Below, piece by piece: positions 24,956 through 33,552 of a stretch of 45,077 nt of DNA (position 1 is the first letter of the stretch; each line of letters opens with the position of its first letter). This DNA is from an uncultured Collinsella sp. Its GTDB lineage: Bacteria; Actinomycetota; Coriobacteriia; Coriobacteriales; Coriobacteriaceae. Position numbers and translations under genes: made by a program. The notes beneath the pieces were generated by a model. It made no database searches. It worked only from the letters and a program-made list of their open reading frames with translations, and was not told where the DNA came from. The stretch spans positions 1-45,077 of the forward strand of contig UQSB01000013.1 of the NCBI GenBank assembly GCA_900543505.1, written 5' to 3'.

Positions 24956-25858
24956 TCACTCCGGATCGAACGACATGTCGCCCGAACCGACCTTAAAACG
25001 ATACGTGGCAGACTTATCACCGTTGTCGAATTCAAGATTCAATATGGTCTCGCCATCGTAGCCAAGCGGAAGGAAATCGCTCTCAAAGTCACCGCTGCCC
25101 ACGGTGAGGCTCGCCTTAAAGCCCGTAGAGTTCGGAACCGATATCTCCACATCGCCCGAGCCCACGCTTACGTCCATCGACTTCGCGGGGGCCTGGTAGA
25201 GCTCGAACGCCACATCGCCCGAACCGACCTCGGCATCCAAGGTGTCGGTTACGGTGCCCGCAAACTCGATGTCTCCCGAGTCCAAAGTCAGGTTGACGTC
25301 ATGACACGCAATGTCCGTGACCGTCAGATCGCCCGATCCTACATTCGCTGTAATGCCCACCATGTTATCGGCAACTTCGCGCGGCAGTTCGACGGTAACC
25401 GTGCGGTCAATGGCGCGCTCGTCATCGCAATCAAACTGGCGAATCTTGAGCGCAGAACCCTTAACCTCGGCCAGATTCTGGGTTGCCGCATCGTAAGCAG
25501 CTACTCCTTTTGCGACGCGGCCACTCTCGATGACACGTACCGGCCCGTCGGAAACGCACTTGACCTCAACCGTACCCGACGTCACATCCAAGTCAAGCGA
25601 TGTGAACGCGTCGGCATCAAACGTTTCGCTCGAAAGCTGTTGAGGCCGAGCGGAATATTTACCGCCATCGTTCATAAAATCGTCGTCGTCAACCACATCG
25701 TCCATACCGGACAAGCCGGATGCAATATCATCGAGATCCCACGGGCCATCAAAATGAAACAATATCCGCGAAGTGCCAAAGATAAGCCCGATGATGAGCA
25801 CGAACGCTCCGATACCGACGCCCAGGCGGACCTTGGACTCATGCGAGAGCTTCATCAT
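24956..25858 (-). CDS. DUF4097 family membrane-anchored beta-helix protein
   Basis: 300 residues. A single membrane segment at about residues 12-31 (GVGIGAFVLIIGLIFGTSRI) is followed by an outward-facing domain made of repeating beta rungs: the word SGD/SGT recurs seven times (VTSGTVEV, VGSGDLTV, LDSGDIEF, VGSGDVAF, VGSGDVEI, VGSGDFES, VGSGDMSF), spaced mostly about 20 residues apart. This fits the DUF4097/adhesin-like right-handed beta-helix family, some members of which act in envelope-stress responses. Start ATG ATG overlaps the stop of the upstream HTH gene by 4 nt, so the pair is translationally coupled. Function unproven; an envelope-stress role is inference. Confidence 0.88.
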   Translation of the reverse strand: MMKLSHESKVRLGVGIGAFVLIIGLIFGTSRILFHFDGPWDLDDIASGLSGMDDVVDDDDFMNDGGKYSARPQQLSSETFDADAFTSLDLDVTSGTVEVKCVSDGPVRVIESGRVAKGVAAYDAATQNLAEVKGSALKIRQFDCDDERAIDRTVTVELPREVADNMVGITANVGSGDLTVTDIACHDVNLTLDSGDIEFAGTVTDTLDAEVGSGDVAFELYQAPAKSMDVSVGSGDVEISVPNSTGFKASLTVGSGDFESDFLPLGYDGETILNLEFDNGDKSATYRFKVGSGDMSFDPE

Positions 25859-26568
25859 TCATCACCTTCTTTGGCGCTCGGCTCAGCGGCGGTCGAGGAA
25901 GCCACGTCAGTATCAACCGCAGCGGAAACATCCTGAGCCTTAGCCGCCTCCGGCGCCGGACCAACCTGAATATCCCCGCGTGCCCAATCGCCATCGAGCG
26001 CACGCGCCACCCAGTGATAGATGGGGATTGTAAAGAAGATCAGCGCGGCAAAGGAGCCACCAAACAGGAACATCAGCAAAAAGAACAGCAGCCAGCACAC
26101 GGCCCAATACGGAAACGACTGGAACGGACCTTTCACCGGAGTCGAGCCAGCTGCGCCGCCACTCGTCACCTGCGCCGTAGCGGCATTGGCGGCCTGCGCA
26201 CTCCAGCTTGCCGCTTGCGCCGCCTTGGCCGCAGCATCACTCGCCTGCGTAGCTGCCTCCGTGGCGCGCGCCGCCGCCTCATGGGTGCGGGCACGTTCTG
26301 CCGCCTCGGCCTCGCGCTGACGGGCGCGGTCCTCGTTCTCAAACTCGATATCGTCCTCGATCTCATCGCTCGGATTGAGCAGCTCGTCCAGGCTCACGCC
26401 ATAGAGCTTGGCGAGCGAGATCAGGTTCTCGGTATCGGGCGAGCTCTCCGCGCGCTCCCATTTACTGACCGCCTGGCGCGACAGCCCCAGCTTTCGCGCC
26501 AGCCCTTCTTGGCTAAAACCCTTGCTGCGACGAAGGTCGGCGAGCCGCTGCGCAGTTTCTACATTCAT
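25855..26568 (-). CDS. XRE-family HTH regulator with C-terminal membrane segments
   Basis: 237 residues. The first ~60 form an XRE helix-turn-helix (LARKLGLSRQAVSKWERAESSPDTENLISLAKLYGVSLDELL). A charged, Ala-rich, probably helical linker follows (~75-125), then two hydrophobic segments (about 150-190: FPYWAVCWLLFFLLMFLFGGSFAALIFFTIPIYHWVARAL), and an acidic tail. A DNA-binding domain tethered to the membrane and paired with a DUF4097 protein suggests a one-component envelope sensor. The ATG at 26568 is chosen because AGGAGG lies 5 bases upstream. Likely controls its own operon; no operator was identified. Confidence 0.88.
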   Translation of the reverse strand: MNVETAQRLADLRRSKGFSQEGLARKLGLSRQAVSKWERAESSPDTENLISLAKLYGVSLDELLNPSDEIEDDIEFENEDRARQREAEAAERARTHEAAARATEAATQASDAAAKAAQAASWSAQAANAATAQVTSGGAAGSTPVKGPFQSFPYWAVCWLLFFLLMFLFGGSFAALIFFTIPIYHWVARALDGDWARGDIQVGPAPEAAKAQDVSAAVDTDVASSTAAEPSAKEGDE

Positions 26569-26835
26569 GGTTCCTCCTATGCGATGCCAGCCGTGCCGCC
26601 GGACCGTTTTTGTTCTTAAGGCGCCTTGCACAGTTAAAAATCTATCCGCCACCGCCAAAAGCATGCCACCTATTCTAGTGAGATTTTTGACAACCGGCGG
26701 TTGCGGGTGTATATGAGCTGCGGAAATGTGTCCAAACAAAGCAATGACCCGCAGCTCGGTTGTCCCCGTTGCGGCGTTAACGGTAGTATGGTCGTACTGT
26801 TTATTCCGCACCGCCAACGGAGGGAGTTCCGCGCC

Positions 26836-27708
26836 GTGAACCGCGATTTCGCCTCATCGCTCATTCAGCTCAACAATACGTTCTATCGCGAGCACTCCGC
26901 CTCCTTCTCCGATACGCGCCAGGCACCGTGGCCCGGCTGGGTGCGCACTATGGACATAGCGCTCGAGCAGCTCGACGTCGCCACGATCGAGCATCCCGTC
27001 CGCGTCTTCGATCTTGCCTGCGGCAACATGCGATTCGAGAACTTTGCCGCCGGCGGCGCACTTGCCGCCAAGGGCGTCGACGGCGCAAACCCCTCGGCAG
27101 ATGCCAGCTGCCCCTTCGAGTTCTATGGCGTCGACTCGTGCCAAGACCTGGCCATCGATGCACATGGCCACGCCCTGCGCATTCCCAACCTGCACTTCCA
27201 GGAACTCGACGTGCTCAACGCCCTCATGAAGCTCAACCCCGCCGAGACACCCGACGTGCTTTTCGACGCCCCGCTCGCCGATATCTCGGTCTGCTTTGGC
27301 TTTATGCACCACGTGCCGTCGTGCGAGTACCGCGTACGCGTGCTCGACACCTTGGTGCGCCAGACACGCCCGGGCGGCATCATCGCCATCAGCTTTTGGG
27401 AGTTTATGAACGACGAGCGCATGGCGCGCAAGGCCGTTCGCGCCGAAGCCCGCGCCGAACTCACCCCGCCGTTTGAGGGTTACGATTCCGCGCAGTTTGA
27501 AGCCGGCGACCACCTCATTGGCTGGCAAAACGACCGCCACGCCTACCGCTATTGCCATCACTTTGACGATCAGCAGATCACCGACCTGGTGCGCGGCGTC
27601 CGTACGTTCTACAAGAGCGGCGAGGTCCCCGTGCGCGAGCTCGAGCGCTTCCATGCCGACGGTCGCAGCGGCGAGCTCAACCGCTATGTGATTCTCAAGC
27701 GTCTGTAG
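26836..27708 (+). CDS. Trm9/ALKBH8-like SAM-dependent methyltransferase (predicted tRNA wobble-uridine methyltransferase)
   Basis: 290 residues, cytoplasmic, class I methyltransferase fold. The family-typical opening FYREHSASFSDTRQAPWPGW matches the FSxTRxxPWP block of eukaryotic Trm9 and ALKBH8. SAM motif I is RVFDLACGNMRF; motif IV region SVCFGFMHHVPS; then TRPGGIIAISFWEF. The late segment GDHLIGWQNDRHAYRYCHHF corresponds to the GDxxVPW...RYYHxF block of Trm9. Trm9 methylates cm5U34, the product of Elp3, to mcm5U. The GTG at 26836 has AGGGAG 9 bases upstream; longer in-frame starts lack this. The next gene, 118 bp downstream, encodes a TrmB-like tRNA methyltransferase. Alternative: a generic small-molecule methyltransferase. 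Confidence 0.75.
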   Translation: MNRDFASSLIQLNNTFYREHSASFSDTRQAPWPGWVRTMDIALEQLDVATIEHPVRVFDLACGNMRFENFAAGGALAAKGVDGANPSADASCPFEFYGVDSCQDLAIDAHGHALRIPNLHFQELDVLNALMKLNPAETPDVLFDAPLADISVCFGFMHHVPSCEYRVRVLDTLVRQTRPGGIIAISFWEFMNDERMARKAVRAEARAELTPPFEGYDSAQFEAGDHLIGWQNDRHAYRYCHHFDDQQITDLVRGVRTFYKSGEVPVRELERFHADGRSGELNRYVILKRL

Positions 27709-27826
27709 GCATCGACGACGCGCCGCCGAGCCGCGCCGCATCATTCGGGCAAACTATGCCCACCTTCTTCCAACGCATTGCCGAAACGCGCAGCCATGCG
27801 TTTCGCATTTATGACCAAGGAGCCTC

Positions 27827-28666
27827 ATGGGAGCCGTCCACGTTCGCACGCCTAAGAACTTTGTACTCGAGGAGCGCCTGGAGCGCTACGCCGATGCGAT
27901 TGAGACGAACCCCGAGGCCTATGCCGGAGATTGGCGCGAGGCCTGTGCGCCCGCAGGCAGCAAGCCTTTCGAACACCTTCATCTGGATCTTGGTTGTGGC
28001 AAGGGAACGTACCTTGTAGAGCGCGCGGCCCGCGAGCCAAACACGTTCTTTATCGGCATGGACCAGGAGCCCATCTGCATCGCCTATGCCGCACAGAAAA
28101 TCTGCGAGCAGGAGCTGTCCAACGCACTTGTCCTGCCCCGAGGCGCCGCATCGCTGCCGCAGCTGTTTGCCGCAGGCGAGCTCGATGCCATCACCATCAA
28201 CTTTCCCACACCGCAGCCCAAGGCCAAGTACGCCAAAAAACGGCTCGTCCATGTCGACCATCTGATGCTCTACCGCCCGCTCTTTGCAGCCGGCGCCACC
28301 GTCACGCTGCGCACCGACAGCAAACCGCTGCGCGACTACGCCCTGGGGCAGATTGCCGCGGCCGGCTACGACACGCTTTGGGTAAGCGACGACGTCCGCC
28401 GCGACCATCCCGAGCATCCCGAGACCGAATACGAATGCCGCACGCGCGAGATGGGTGCCGTCGTCTATGGCATTTGCGCCACACCCGGCGCGCAGCCCAG
28501 CGATGAACAGCTCGCGGCGGGCCGCGCGCAGGAGCAAAGCCTTGCCTGCTACCTGCCCGAAAACCTCGATGAGCTCACCTATGTACCTCTGGGCATGGAA
28601 GAGGCCGTCGAGAACTTTAGAAACCGCGCCCGCAAAGGCAAAAAGCGCCTTCCGCAGGAGTCATAG
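27827..28666 (+). CDS. trmB: TrmB-like tRNA (guanine-N7)-methyltransferase homologue with altered active site
   Basis: 279 residues. TrmB family by SAM motif LDLGCGKGTYL, the FIGMDQE motif, the RTDSKPLRDYA strand and the TEYECRTREMG C-terminal block. Canonical enzymes have DPWxKxRHxKRR in the catalytic loop; here the aligned segment is NFPTPQPKAKYAKKRL, so Asp is Thr, Trp is Gln, Arg-His is Lys-Tyr and Arg is Lys. The later Asp (TDSKP) and Thr (ETEYE) are kept. It has a C-terminal extension of about 60 residues ending in a basic tail (RNRARKGKKRLPQES). AAGGAG precedes the ATG. It may be a divergent m7G46 enzyme or a paralogue with another substrate; I am sure of the family, not of activity. 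Confidence 0.8.
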   Translation: MGAVHVRTPKNFVLEERLERYADAIETNPEAYAGDWREACAPAGSKPFEHLHLDLGCGKGTYLVERAAREPNTFFIGMDQEPICIAYAAQKICEQELSNALVLPRGAASLPQLFAAGELDAITINFPTPQPKAKYAKKRLVHVDHLMLYRPLFAAGATVTLRTDSKPLRDYALGQIAAAGYDTLWVSDDVRRDHPEHPETEYECRTREMGAVVYGICATPGAQPSDEQLAAGRAQEQSLACYLPENLDELTYVPLGMEEAVENFRNRARKGKKRLPQES

Positions 28667-28975
28667 GGGCTTTTGACAGTCACGTCGCCAGCGAGCAAGC
28701 GCAAATAGGCACCGACGAACGACCCTCAAGCCTAAGTGAGTAGACTTTTTAGCAATAGCCAAGCACAACCCGCATAGGAACAAGTAAAACCGCAGGTAAA
28801 TCCCTTACGCAAAAGCCATGTGCTGGCGAAATCGCAAAAAGTCTACTCACTTAGCTCGCGGCCGCACCAAACGGCTGAGCAGAACGCCCATTTCCTGCAT
28901 TTTCTTTCGCGCTGGCACCCCGCGCCGCCGCTACGCCATAATAGTTGGCGGACAATCGCGAGAGAAAGCAAACAC
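28667..28975. other. 309-bp intergenic region holding a 123-bp inverted-repeat element
   Basis: Contains the large inverted-repeat element at 28732-28854. A CATAAT hexamer at 28937-28942 lies 34 bp before the helicase start and may be its -10. No additional gene with a ribosome site was found. Confidence 0.5.
28732..28854. repeat. 123-bp MITE/REP-like inverted-repeat element
   Basis: Perfect 19-bp terminal inverted repeats: left arm 28732-28750 begins CTAAGTGAGTAGAC and ends in T5, right arm 28836-28854 begins A5 and ends in CACTTAG. Inside, GCCAAGCACA and TGTGCTGGC extend the pairing with a bulge, so the whole element can fold into one long hairpin. It encodes no protein and has no visible target-site duplication. 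Confidence 0.75.
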
Positions 28976-31657
28976 ATGGCACAGACCACGACAGATATCG
29001 CCGCCAGCACCGTCTCCGGCGCCGGAGCCGCCAGCTCATTCTCGGGCGGCACGGGAACCGAAGCCGAATTCGGCTCACTCGGTGCGCTCTCCCCCACCTG
29101 GTGGGAGCCCGAGGACGGCAGCGAGCCCGAACCGTGGCTCACGCCCGACCAGGCCTTCGAGCGCTTCTTTGAATGGACGAGCAATCGCGGTATTGAGCTG
29201 TGGGACCACCAGGAAGAGGCCCTCATGGATCTAGCCGCCGGCGATCACGTCATTCTGGGCACGCCGACCGGATCGGGCAAGTCGCTTGTCGCGCTGGGCA
29301 TGCTCTTTATGGGCATGGCACAGGGCAAACGCTGCTATTACACGGCCCCCATCAAGGCTCTGGTCAGCGAAAAGTTTTTCGACCTGGTGCAGGTGCTCGG
29401 CCGCGATAACGTCGGCATGATCACCGGCGACACGCATATCAACACCAAGGCACCCGTCATCTGCTGCACGGCCGAGATTCTTGCCAACGACGCACTGCGC
29501 GAGGGCGAGGACGCCGATGTTGGCTGCGTCGCCATGGACGAGTTCCACTACTTTGCAGACCCCGACCGCGGCTGGGCCTGGCAGGTGCCGCTGCTCACTC
29601 TGCCCCATACGCAGTTTATGCTCATGAGCGCCACGCTCGGCGATGTCACCGCCATCGCCGCCTCACTCGAGGAGCACACCGGCGCTGCCTGCGACCTGGT
29701 CGTCGACGCCCCGCGTCCTGTTCCGCTGAGTTACGACTATGTGACGACCTCCCTCGAGGGCACGGTCGAGCTCGCCATGCGCCGCGACGAGGCCCCACTC
29801 TATATCGTGCACTTTAGCCAGGATGCCGCACTTGCGACGGCACAGTCGCTCGCCAATTTTGGCATTGCCAGCAAGGAGCAGCGCGAGGCCATCAAGGAGG
29901 CGGCCAAGGGCACGAGCTTCTCGACGGCCTTCGGCAAAATCCTCAAGCGCTTGCTCGGATGCGGCGTCGGCGTGCACCATGCTGGCATGTTGCCGCGCTA
30001 CCGCCTACTGGTCGAGCGCTTGGCGCAGCAGGGCCTGCTACCCGTCATCTGCGGCACCGATACGCTCGGCGTCGGTATCAACGTGCCCATCCACACCGTG
30101 GTGCTCACCGCGCTCACCAAGTTCGATGGCTACAAGATGCGTCGTCTGCGCGCCCGCGAGTTCCATCAGATTGCCGGTCGTGCCGGCCGCTCGGGCTTCG
30201 ATACCGAGGGCATGGTCATCGCCGAGGCACCCGAGCACGAGATCGAGAATGCCAAGCTTATGGCCAAGGCGGGCGACGACCCCAAAAAGCTCCGCAAGAT
30301 TAAAAAGAAGAAGGCCCCCGAGGGCTTTGTCACCTGGAACAAGCAGACGTTCGAGCGCCTGATCGAGACGCAGCCCGAGACACTCAAGCCGCGCCTGCGC
30401 ATCACGCACTCCATGGTGATTAGCGTGGTCGAGCAGGGTGGCGATGCCCGAGCCCGCGTACACGACCTCATCGAGACGAGCCTGCAGACCCCCGAGGAAA
30501 AGGCTAAGCTCGAGGTTCGTGCCGACGAGATCTTCGCCACGCTCATCGATTCCGGCGTCGTCGTGCGCACCGAGGTGCCGCCCGCACCCGACGCTCCGGC
30601 TGACGCCGCGCCGGACATCGACTACGCACTGACGGTCGACCTGCCCGAGGACTTTGCGCTCGACCAGCCGCTCTCGCCGTTTTTGCTTGCCGCGTTGGAG
30701 CTGCTCGATCCCGAGAGCGAGACCTATACCATGGACCTGATCTCGATGGTCGAGGCAACGCTCGAGGATCCCAAGCAGGTGCTGCGCGCTCAGGAGCGCG
30801 CAGCACGCGACCGCGCGATGGCCGAAATGAAGGCTGACGGCGTCGAATATGAGGAGCGTCTGGAGCGCATTCAAGACGTCACGTATGAAAAGCCGCTCGA
30901 GGATTTGCTCGACGCCGCCTTTGACAAGTACTGCCAGGAAGTGCCCTGGGCAAACGACTACCAGCTCTCTCCCAAGAGCGTTCTGCGCGATATGCTGGAA
31001 AGCGCGAGCGATTTTAAGGGCTACATTCAAAAGCTCGGCATCGCCCGCTCCGAGGGCATTTTGCTGCGCTACCTGGCAGAGGCCTATCGTTCGCTCGACC
31101 GCACCGTGCCCATCGAGAAGCGCGACGAACGCCTGCGCGACATTATCTCGTGGCTGGGCTTTGTGGTGCGCTCGGTGGACTCGAGCCTGGTGGACGAGTG
31201 GGAGAACGCCGGCAACCCCGCTGCACTCGACGCCGCACCGCCGCAGGGCATCGATGAAGTCGTGGCAGACCGCCGTGGCTGCACCCTGCTGGTGCGCAAC
31301 GCACTCTTCCGCCGCGTGACCCTTGCCGCCCGCGAGCACATTCGCGACCTGGGCGAACTCGACGACGACTGGGGCATGAGCGAGATCCGCTGGCAAAAGG
31401 CCCTCGATGCCTACCATGAGCAGCATGAGGAAATTCTCACCGACGGAGACGCCCGCAGTGCCGCGATGTTTTCCATCGATGAGTCCGACGAGAAGACCGC
31501 GCACGTATGGCACGTGCACCAGATCTTTGCCGACGAGGATGGCGACCACGATTTTGGCATCATGGGCGATGTCGATCTGGACGCCACGCAAGACGGCGGC
31601 GAGGTAATCTTCAAAAACTACCGCGTCGGCTTTATCGAGGACCTGCTCGAGAACTAG
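28976..31657 (+). CDS. DEAD/DEAH-box RNA helicase of the DUF3516 (Ski2/Mtr4-like) group
   Basis: 893-residue superfamily 2 helicase. After an Ala/Ser/Gly-rich N-terminus it has Walker A LGTPTGSGKS, YYTAPIKALVSEKFF (motif Ia), motif II MDEFH, MSATLGD (motif III), a second RecA domain with GVGVHHAGMLPRYR, GTDTLGVGINVP and motif VI HQIAGRAGRSGFD, and a ~400-residue C-terminal region matching the DUF3516 domain of actinobacterial Ski2/HelY-like helicases. Probably an RNA-remodelling or decay factor. The ATG at 28976 is favoured: it starts the protein proper and is preceded by GAGAAAG; an earlier ATG at 28820 lies inside the repeat element. A strong bidirectional terminator follows. Confidence 0.9.
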   Translation: MAQTTTDIAASTVSGAGAASSFSGGTGTEAEFGSLGALSPTWWEPEDGSEPEPWLTPDQAFERFFEWTSNRGIELWDHQEEALMDLAAGDHVILGTPTGSGKSLVALGMLFMGMAQGKRCYYTAPIKALVSEKFFDLVQVLGRDNVGMITGDTHINTKAPVICCTAEILANDALREGEDADVGCVAMDEFHYFADPDRGWAWQVPLLTLPHTQFMLMSATLGDVTAIAASLEEHTGAACDLVVDAPRPVPLSYDYVTTSLEGTVELAMRRDEAPLYIVHFSQDAALATAQSLANFGIASKEQREAIKEAAKGTSFSTAFGKILKRLLGCGVGVHHAGMLPRYRLLVERLAQQGLLPVICGTDTLGVGINVPIHTVVLTALTKFDGYKMRRLRAREFHQIAGRAGRSGFDTEGMVIAEAPEHEIENAKLMAKAGDDPKKLRKIKKKKAPEGFVTWNKQTFERLIETQPETLKPRLRITHSMVISVVEQGGDARARVHDLIETSLQTPEEKAKLEVRADEIFATLIDSGVVVRTEVPPAPDAPADAAPDIDYALTVDLPEDFALDQPLSPFLLAALELLDPESETYTMDLISMVEATLEDPKQVLRAQERAARDRAMAEMKADGVEYEERLERIQDVTYEKPLEDLLDAAFDKYCQEVPWANDYQLSPKSVLRDMLESASDFKGYIQKLGIARSEGILLRYLAEAYRSLDRTVPIEKRDERLRDIISWLGFVVRSVDSSLVDEWENAGNPAALDAAPPQGIDEVVADRRGCTLLVRNALFRRVTLAAREHIRDLGELDDDWGMSEIRWQKALDAYHEQHEEILTDGDARSAAMFSIDESDEKTAHVWHVHQIFADEDGDHDFGIMGDVDLDATQDGGEVIFKNYRVGFIEDLLEN

Positions 31658-31678
31658 CCAAACATACTGGAACGGAAT

Positions 31679-31719
31679 AAAACGGGGCCGTTGGCACTAT
31701 CGCCAGCGGCCCCGTTTTT
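31679..31719. terminator. Bidirectional intrinsic terminator
   Basis: A 17-bp stem with one G-T wobble (31679-31695 with 31702-31718), GC-rich core CGGGGCCG/CGGCCCCG and A4/T5 flanks on both sides, so it can end both the helicase transcript (plus) and the DUF2130 transcript (minus). Confidence 0.93.
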
Positions 31720-31736
31720 GCACTATCCGCTATGCC

Positions 31737-33494
31737 TTACTCGGCATCCTCGACCTCATACGAATCCGCCTCGGCTGGCTCATCGTTTGTCTCTGCCGCA
31801 GCCCCGCGTGCCTCGTCAAACGCTGCTTTCATGGTCTTGTTGCCCCACGTGAGCTTGCGAATGGTAAGATCGTCGGCTTTCTTGTTGGCAAGGCGCAGAT
31901 TGTTCTCGGAGGACAGCAACGCCTCCTTGGTTTTCTGCAGATGGCTAATCGTCTTGTCGATCTCATCGATTGCCGTTTGGAACTTGCGGCTCGCGATCTC
32001 GTAGTTGCGGCCGAAATCGTTCTTGAACTTCTCCATCTTGGCTTCGAAGTTCGTGACATCGATATTCTGCTGCTTGTACTCCGCCAGCTCCTGCTTATAG
32101 CGAAGCGAACCCATGGCGGCATTGCGCAGCAGCGTAATGATGGGAATGAAGAACTGCGGGCGGATCACATACATCTTCTCGTAGCGATAGCTCACGTCCA
32201 CGATTCCCGCGTTGTAAAGCTCGCTCTCGGGCTCGAGCAGTGTGCAGAGCACCGCGTACTCACAGCCTTTCTGGCGACGATCGTGATCGAGTTTCTTAAA
32301 GAAGTCCTCGTTTTTATGCTTGGTCGCGGTCTCGTCGTTCTCGTTTTTCATCTCGAACATAATCGAAATGACCTCGTTGCCGCTCGCGTCACACTCACGG
32401 AAAATGAAGTCTCCCTTGGTGCCCTCGGATGCATCGTTATCTTTCTCGAAGTACGCATTGGGAAACGCCGTCATGCGCAGACGGTTAAACTCGGTCTCGC
32501 AGTGCTGCTCGAGCGACTCGCCCACCATCTTGGTGGACAGGCGAACCTTCATATCCTTAAGGCGCTCGATCTCTTCATCCTTGTAGCGAATCAGATCATC
32601 GCTCGCACGTTTGGCCTGCGCAAGCTCGAGCTCGTGTGCCGCCTTGGCCTGTTCCTCGCGCGAATCGCGCACTGCCAGCTCGCTCGTCAGTTTGGCACGC
32701 GCCTCATCACGCTCACGCTCCGCCGCGGCGACCGCCTCAGACAGGCTCATTTTTGCCATCAGCTCCTGCTCGCGCAGCTTCGCACGCAGACCCTCGGCCT
32801 CCTGCTCAGACTGAGCCCTTGCGGCGGAAAACTTCTCTTGCACCTTCGCGCGATAGTCAGTAAGCGCGCGCTCGGCCTCGCTGCGAGCGGCATCGAGCTC
32901 ACGCTGCGACTCTGCCGCGGCAGCGGCAAGCGCCATCTCCTGGGCCTTGTCCGCCGCGGCGAGCCTGGCCTGCAGCTCGGCAATCTGAGCGTCGCGCGCG
33001 GACAGGTCGTTTTGAGCAGCATTGCGTGCCGCCGCCTCGGCAAGCCTGGCTTCATCATCTTTGCGCTCCAACTGCGCACGTAAATTGTCGATCTCGCGCT
33101 GAAGCTCGGCATTCTCCTTTTGAGCATCGGAACGGGCCTCAACCGCCGCGCGCTGACTTGCACTCTCGCGCTCTGCGGCAGCGCCTTCGAGCTTGGCGCG
33201 CAGCTCGGCAAGCTCAGCGTCGCGCTTGGCAACCTCTTGCGCCAGCTGCTGAGCTGCAGCATTCTTCTGCTCGACAAGCTGAGCGTCGCGCTGAGACTCT
33301 GCCTTTTGCAAAGCAGCCGTCGAGCGCGAGCGCTCAAGCTCCAGTGCCTGCTCGCCCTCGCGCTGGACCGCCTTCACGCGCTCATCCAGGTCGCGCGAGA
33401 ACTCGGCATCGCGCACCTGCTTGACGATATCCGCATAACCGGACGCATCGACCTTAAAAACTTCGCCGCAATGCGGGCACTTGATCTCGTTCAT
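31737..33494 (-). CDS. DUF2130 protein: zinc ribbon, long coiled coil, nuclease-like core
   Basis: 585 residues. Residues 4-9 hold a CPHC knuckle; only one CxxC is visible, so a complete zinc ribbon would need dimerisation. Residues ~25-315 are a continuous Ala/Glu/Arg heptad-rich coiled coil. The conserved DUF2130 core follows (~320-470). It shows a PD-(D/E)xK-like pattern: E326 in a helix, then D362 in TKGDFIF, and E381-x-K383 in the strand SIMFEMKNE, with a following basic helix (KKLDHDRRQKGCEYA). This layout resembles RmuC, which also joins a coiled coil to a nuclease fold. DUF2130 proteins have no established role known to me. GAGGAG precedes the ATG. Acidic C-terminus. Confidence 0.85.
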   Translation of the reverse strand: MNEIKCPHCGEVFKVDASGYADIVKQVRDAEFSRDLDERVKAVQREGEQALELERSRSTAALQKAESQRDAQLVEQKNAAAQQLAQEVAKRDAELAELRAKLEGAAAERESASQRAAVEARSDAQKENAELQREIDNLRAQLERKDDEARLAEAAARNAAQNDLSARDAQIAELQARLAAADKAQEMALAAAAAESQRELDAARSEAERALTDYRAKVQEKFSAARAQSEQEAEGLRAKLREQELMAKMSLSEAVAAAERERDEARAKLTSELAVRDSREEQAKAAHELELAQAKRASDDLIRYKDEEIERLKDMKVRLSTKMVGESLEQHCETEFNRLRMTAFPNAYFEKDNDASEGTKGDFIFRECDASGNEVISIMFEMKNENDETATKHKNEDFFKKLDHDRRQKGCEYAVLCTLLEPESELYNAGIVDVSYRYEKMYVIRPQFFIPIITLLRNAAMGSLRYKQELAEYKQQNIDVTNFEAKMEKFKNDFGRNYEIASRKFQTAIDEIDKTISHLQKTKEALLSSENNLRLANKKADDLTIRKLTWGNKTMKAAFDEARGAAAETNDEPAEADSYEVEDAE

Positions 33495-33552
33495 GGCAGC
33501 TCCTCGATGGACGCAAATTTCAACCGCCTACACTCTACCGCGCCGCACGGAC

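Noticed and set aside
28820..28975. Upstream 52-codon extension of the DUF3516 helicase
   Set aside because: The extension starts inside the 123-bp inverted-repeat element and encodes a non-conserved-looking leader; the ATG at 28976 is a better start.
30038..31591. 517-codon minus-strand reading frame inside the DUF3516 helicase gene
   Set aside because: Opposite strand of a gene with complete helicase motifs; GC-rich codon bias leaves long antisense frames open.
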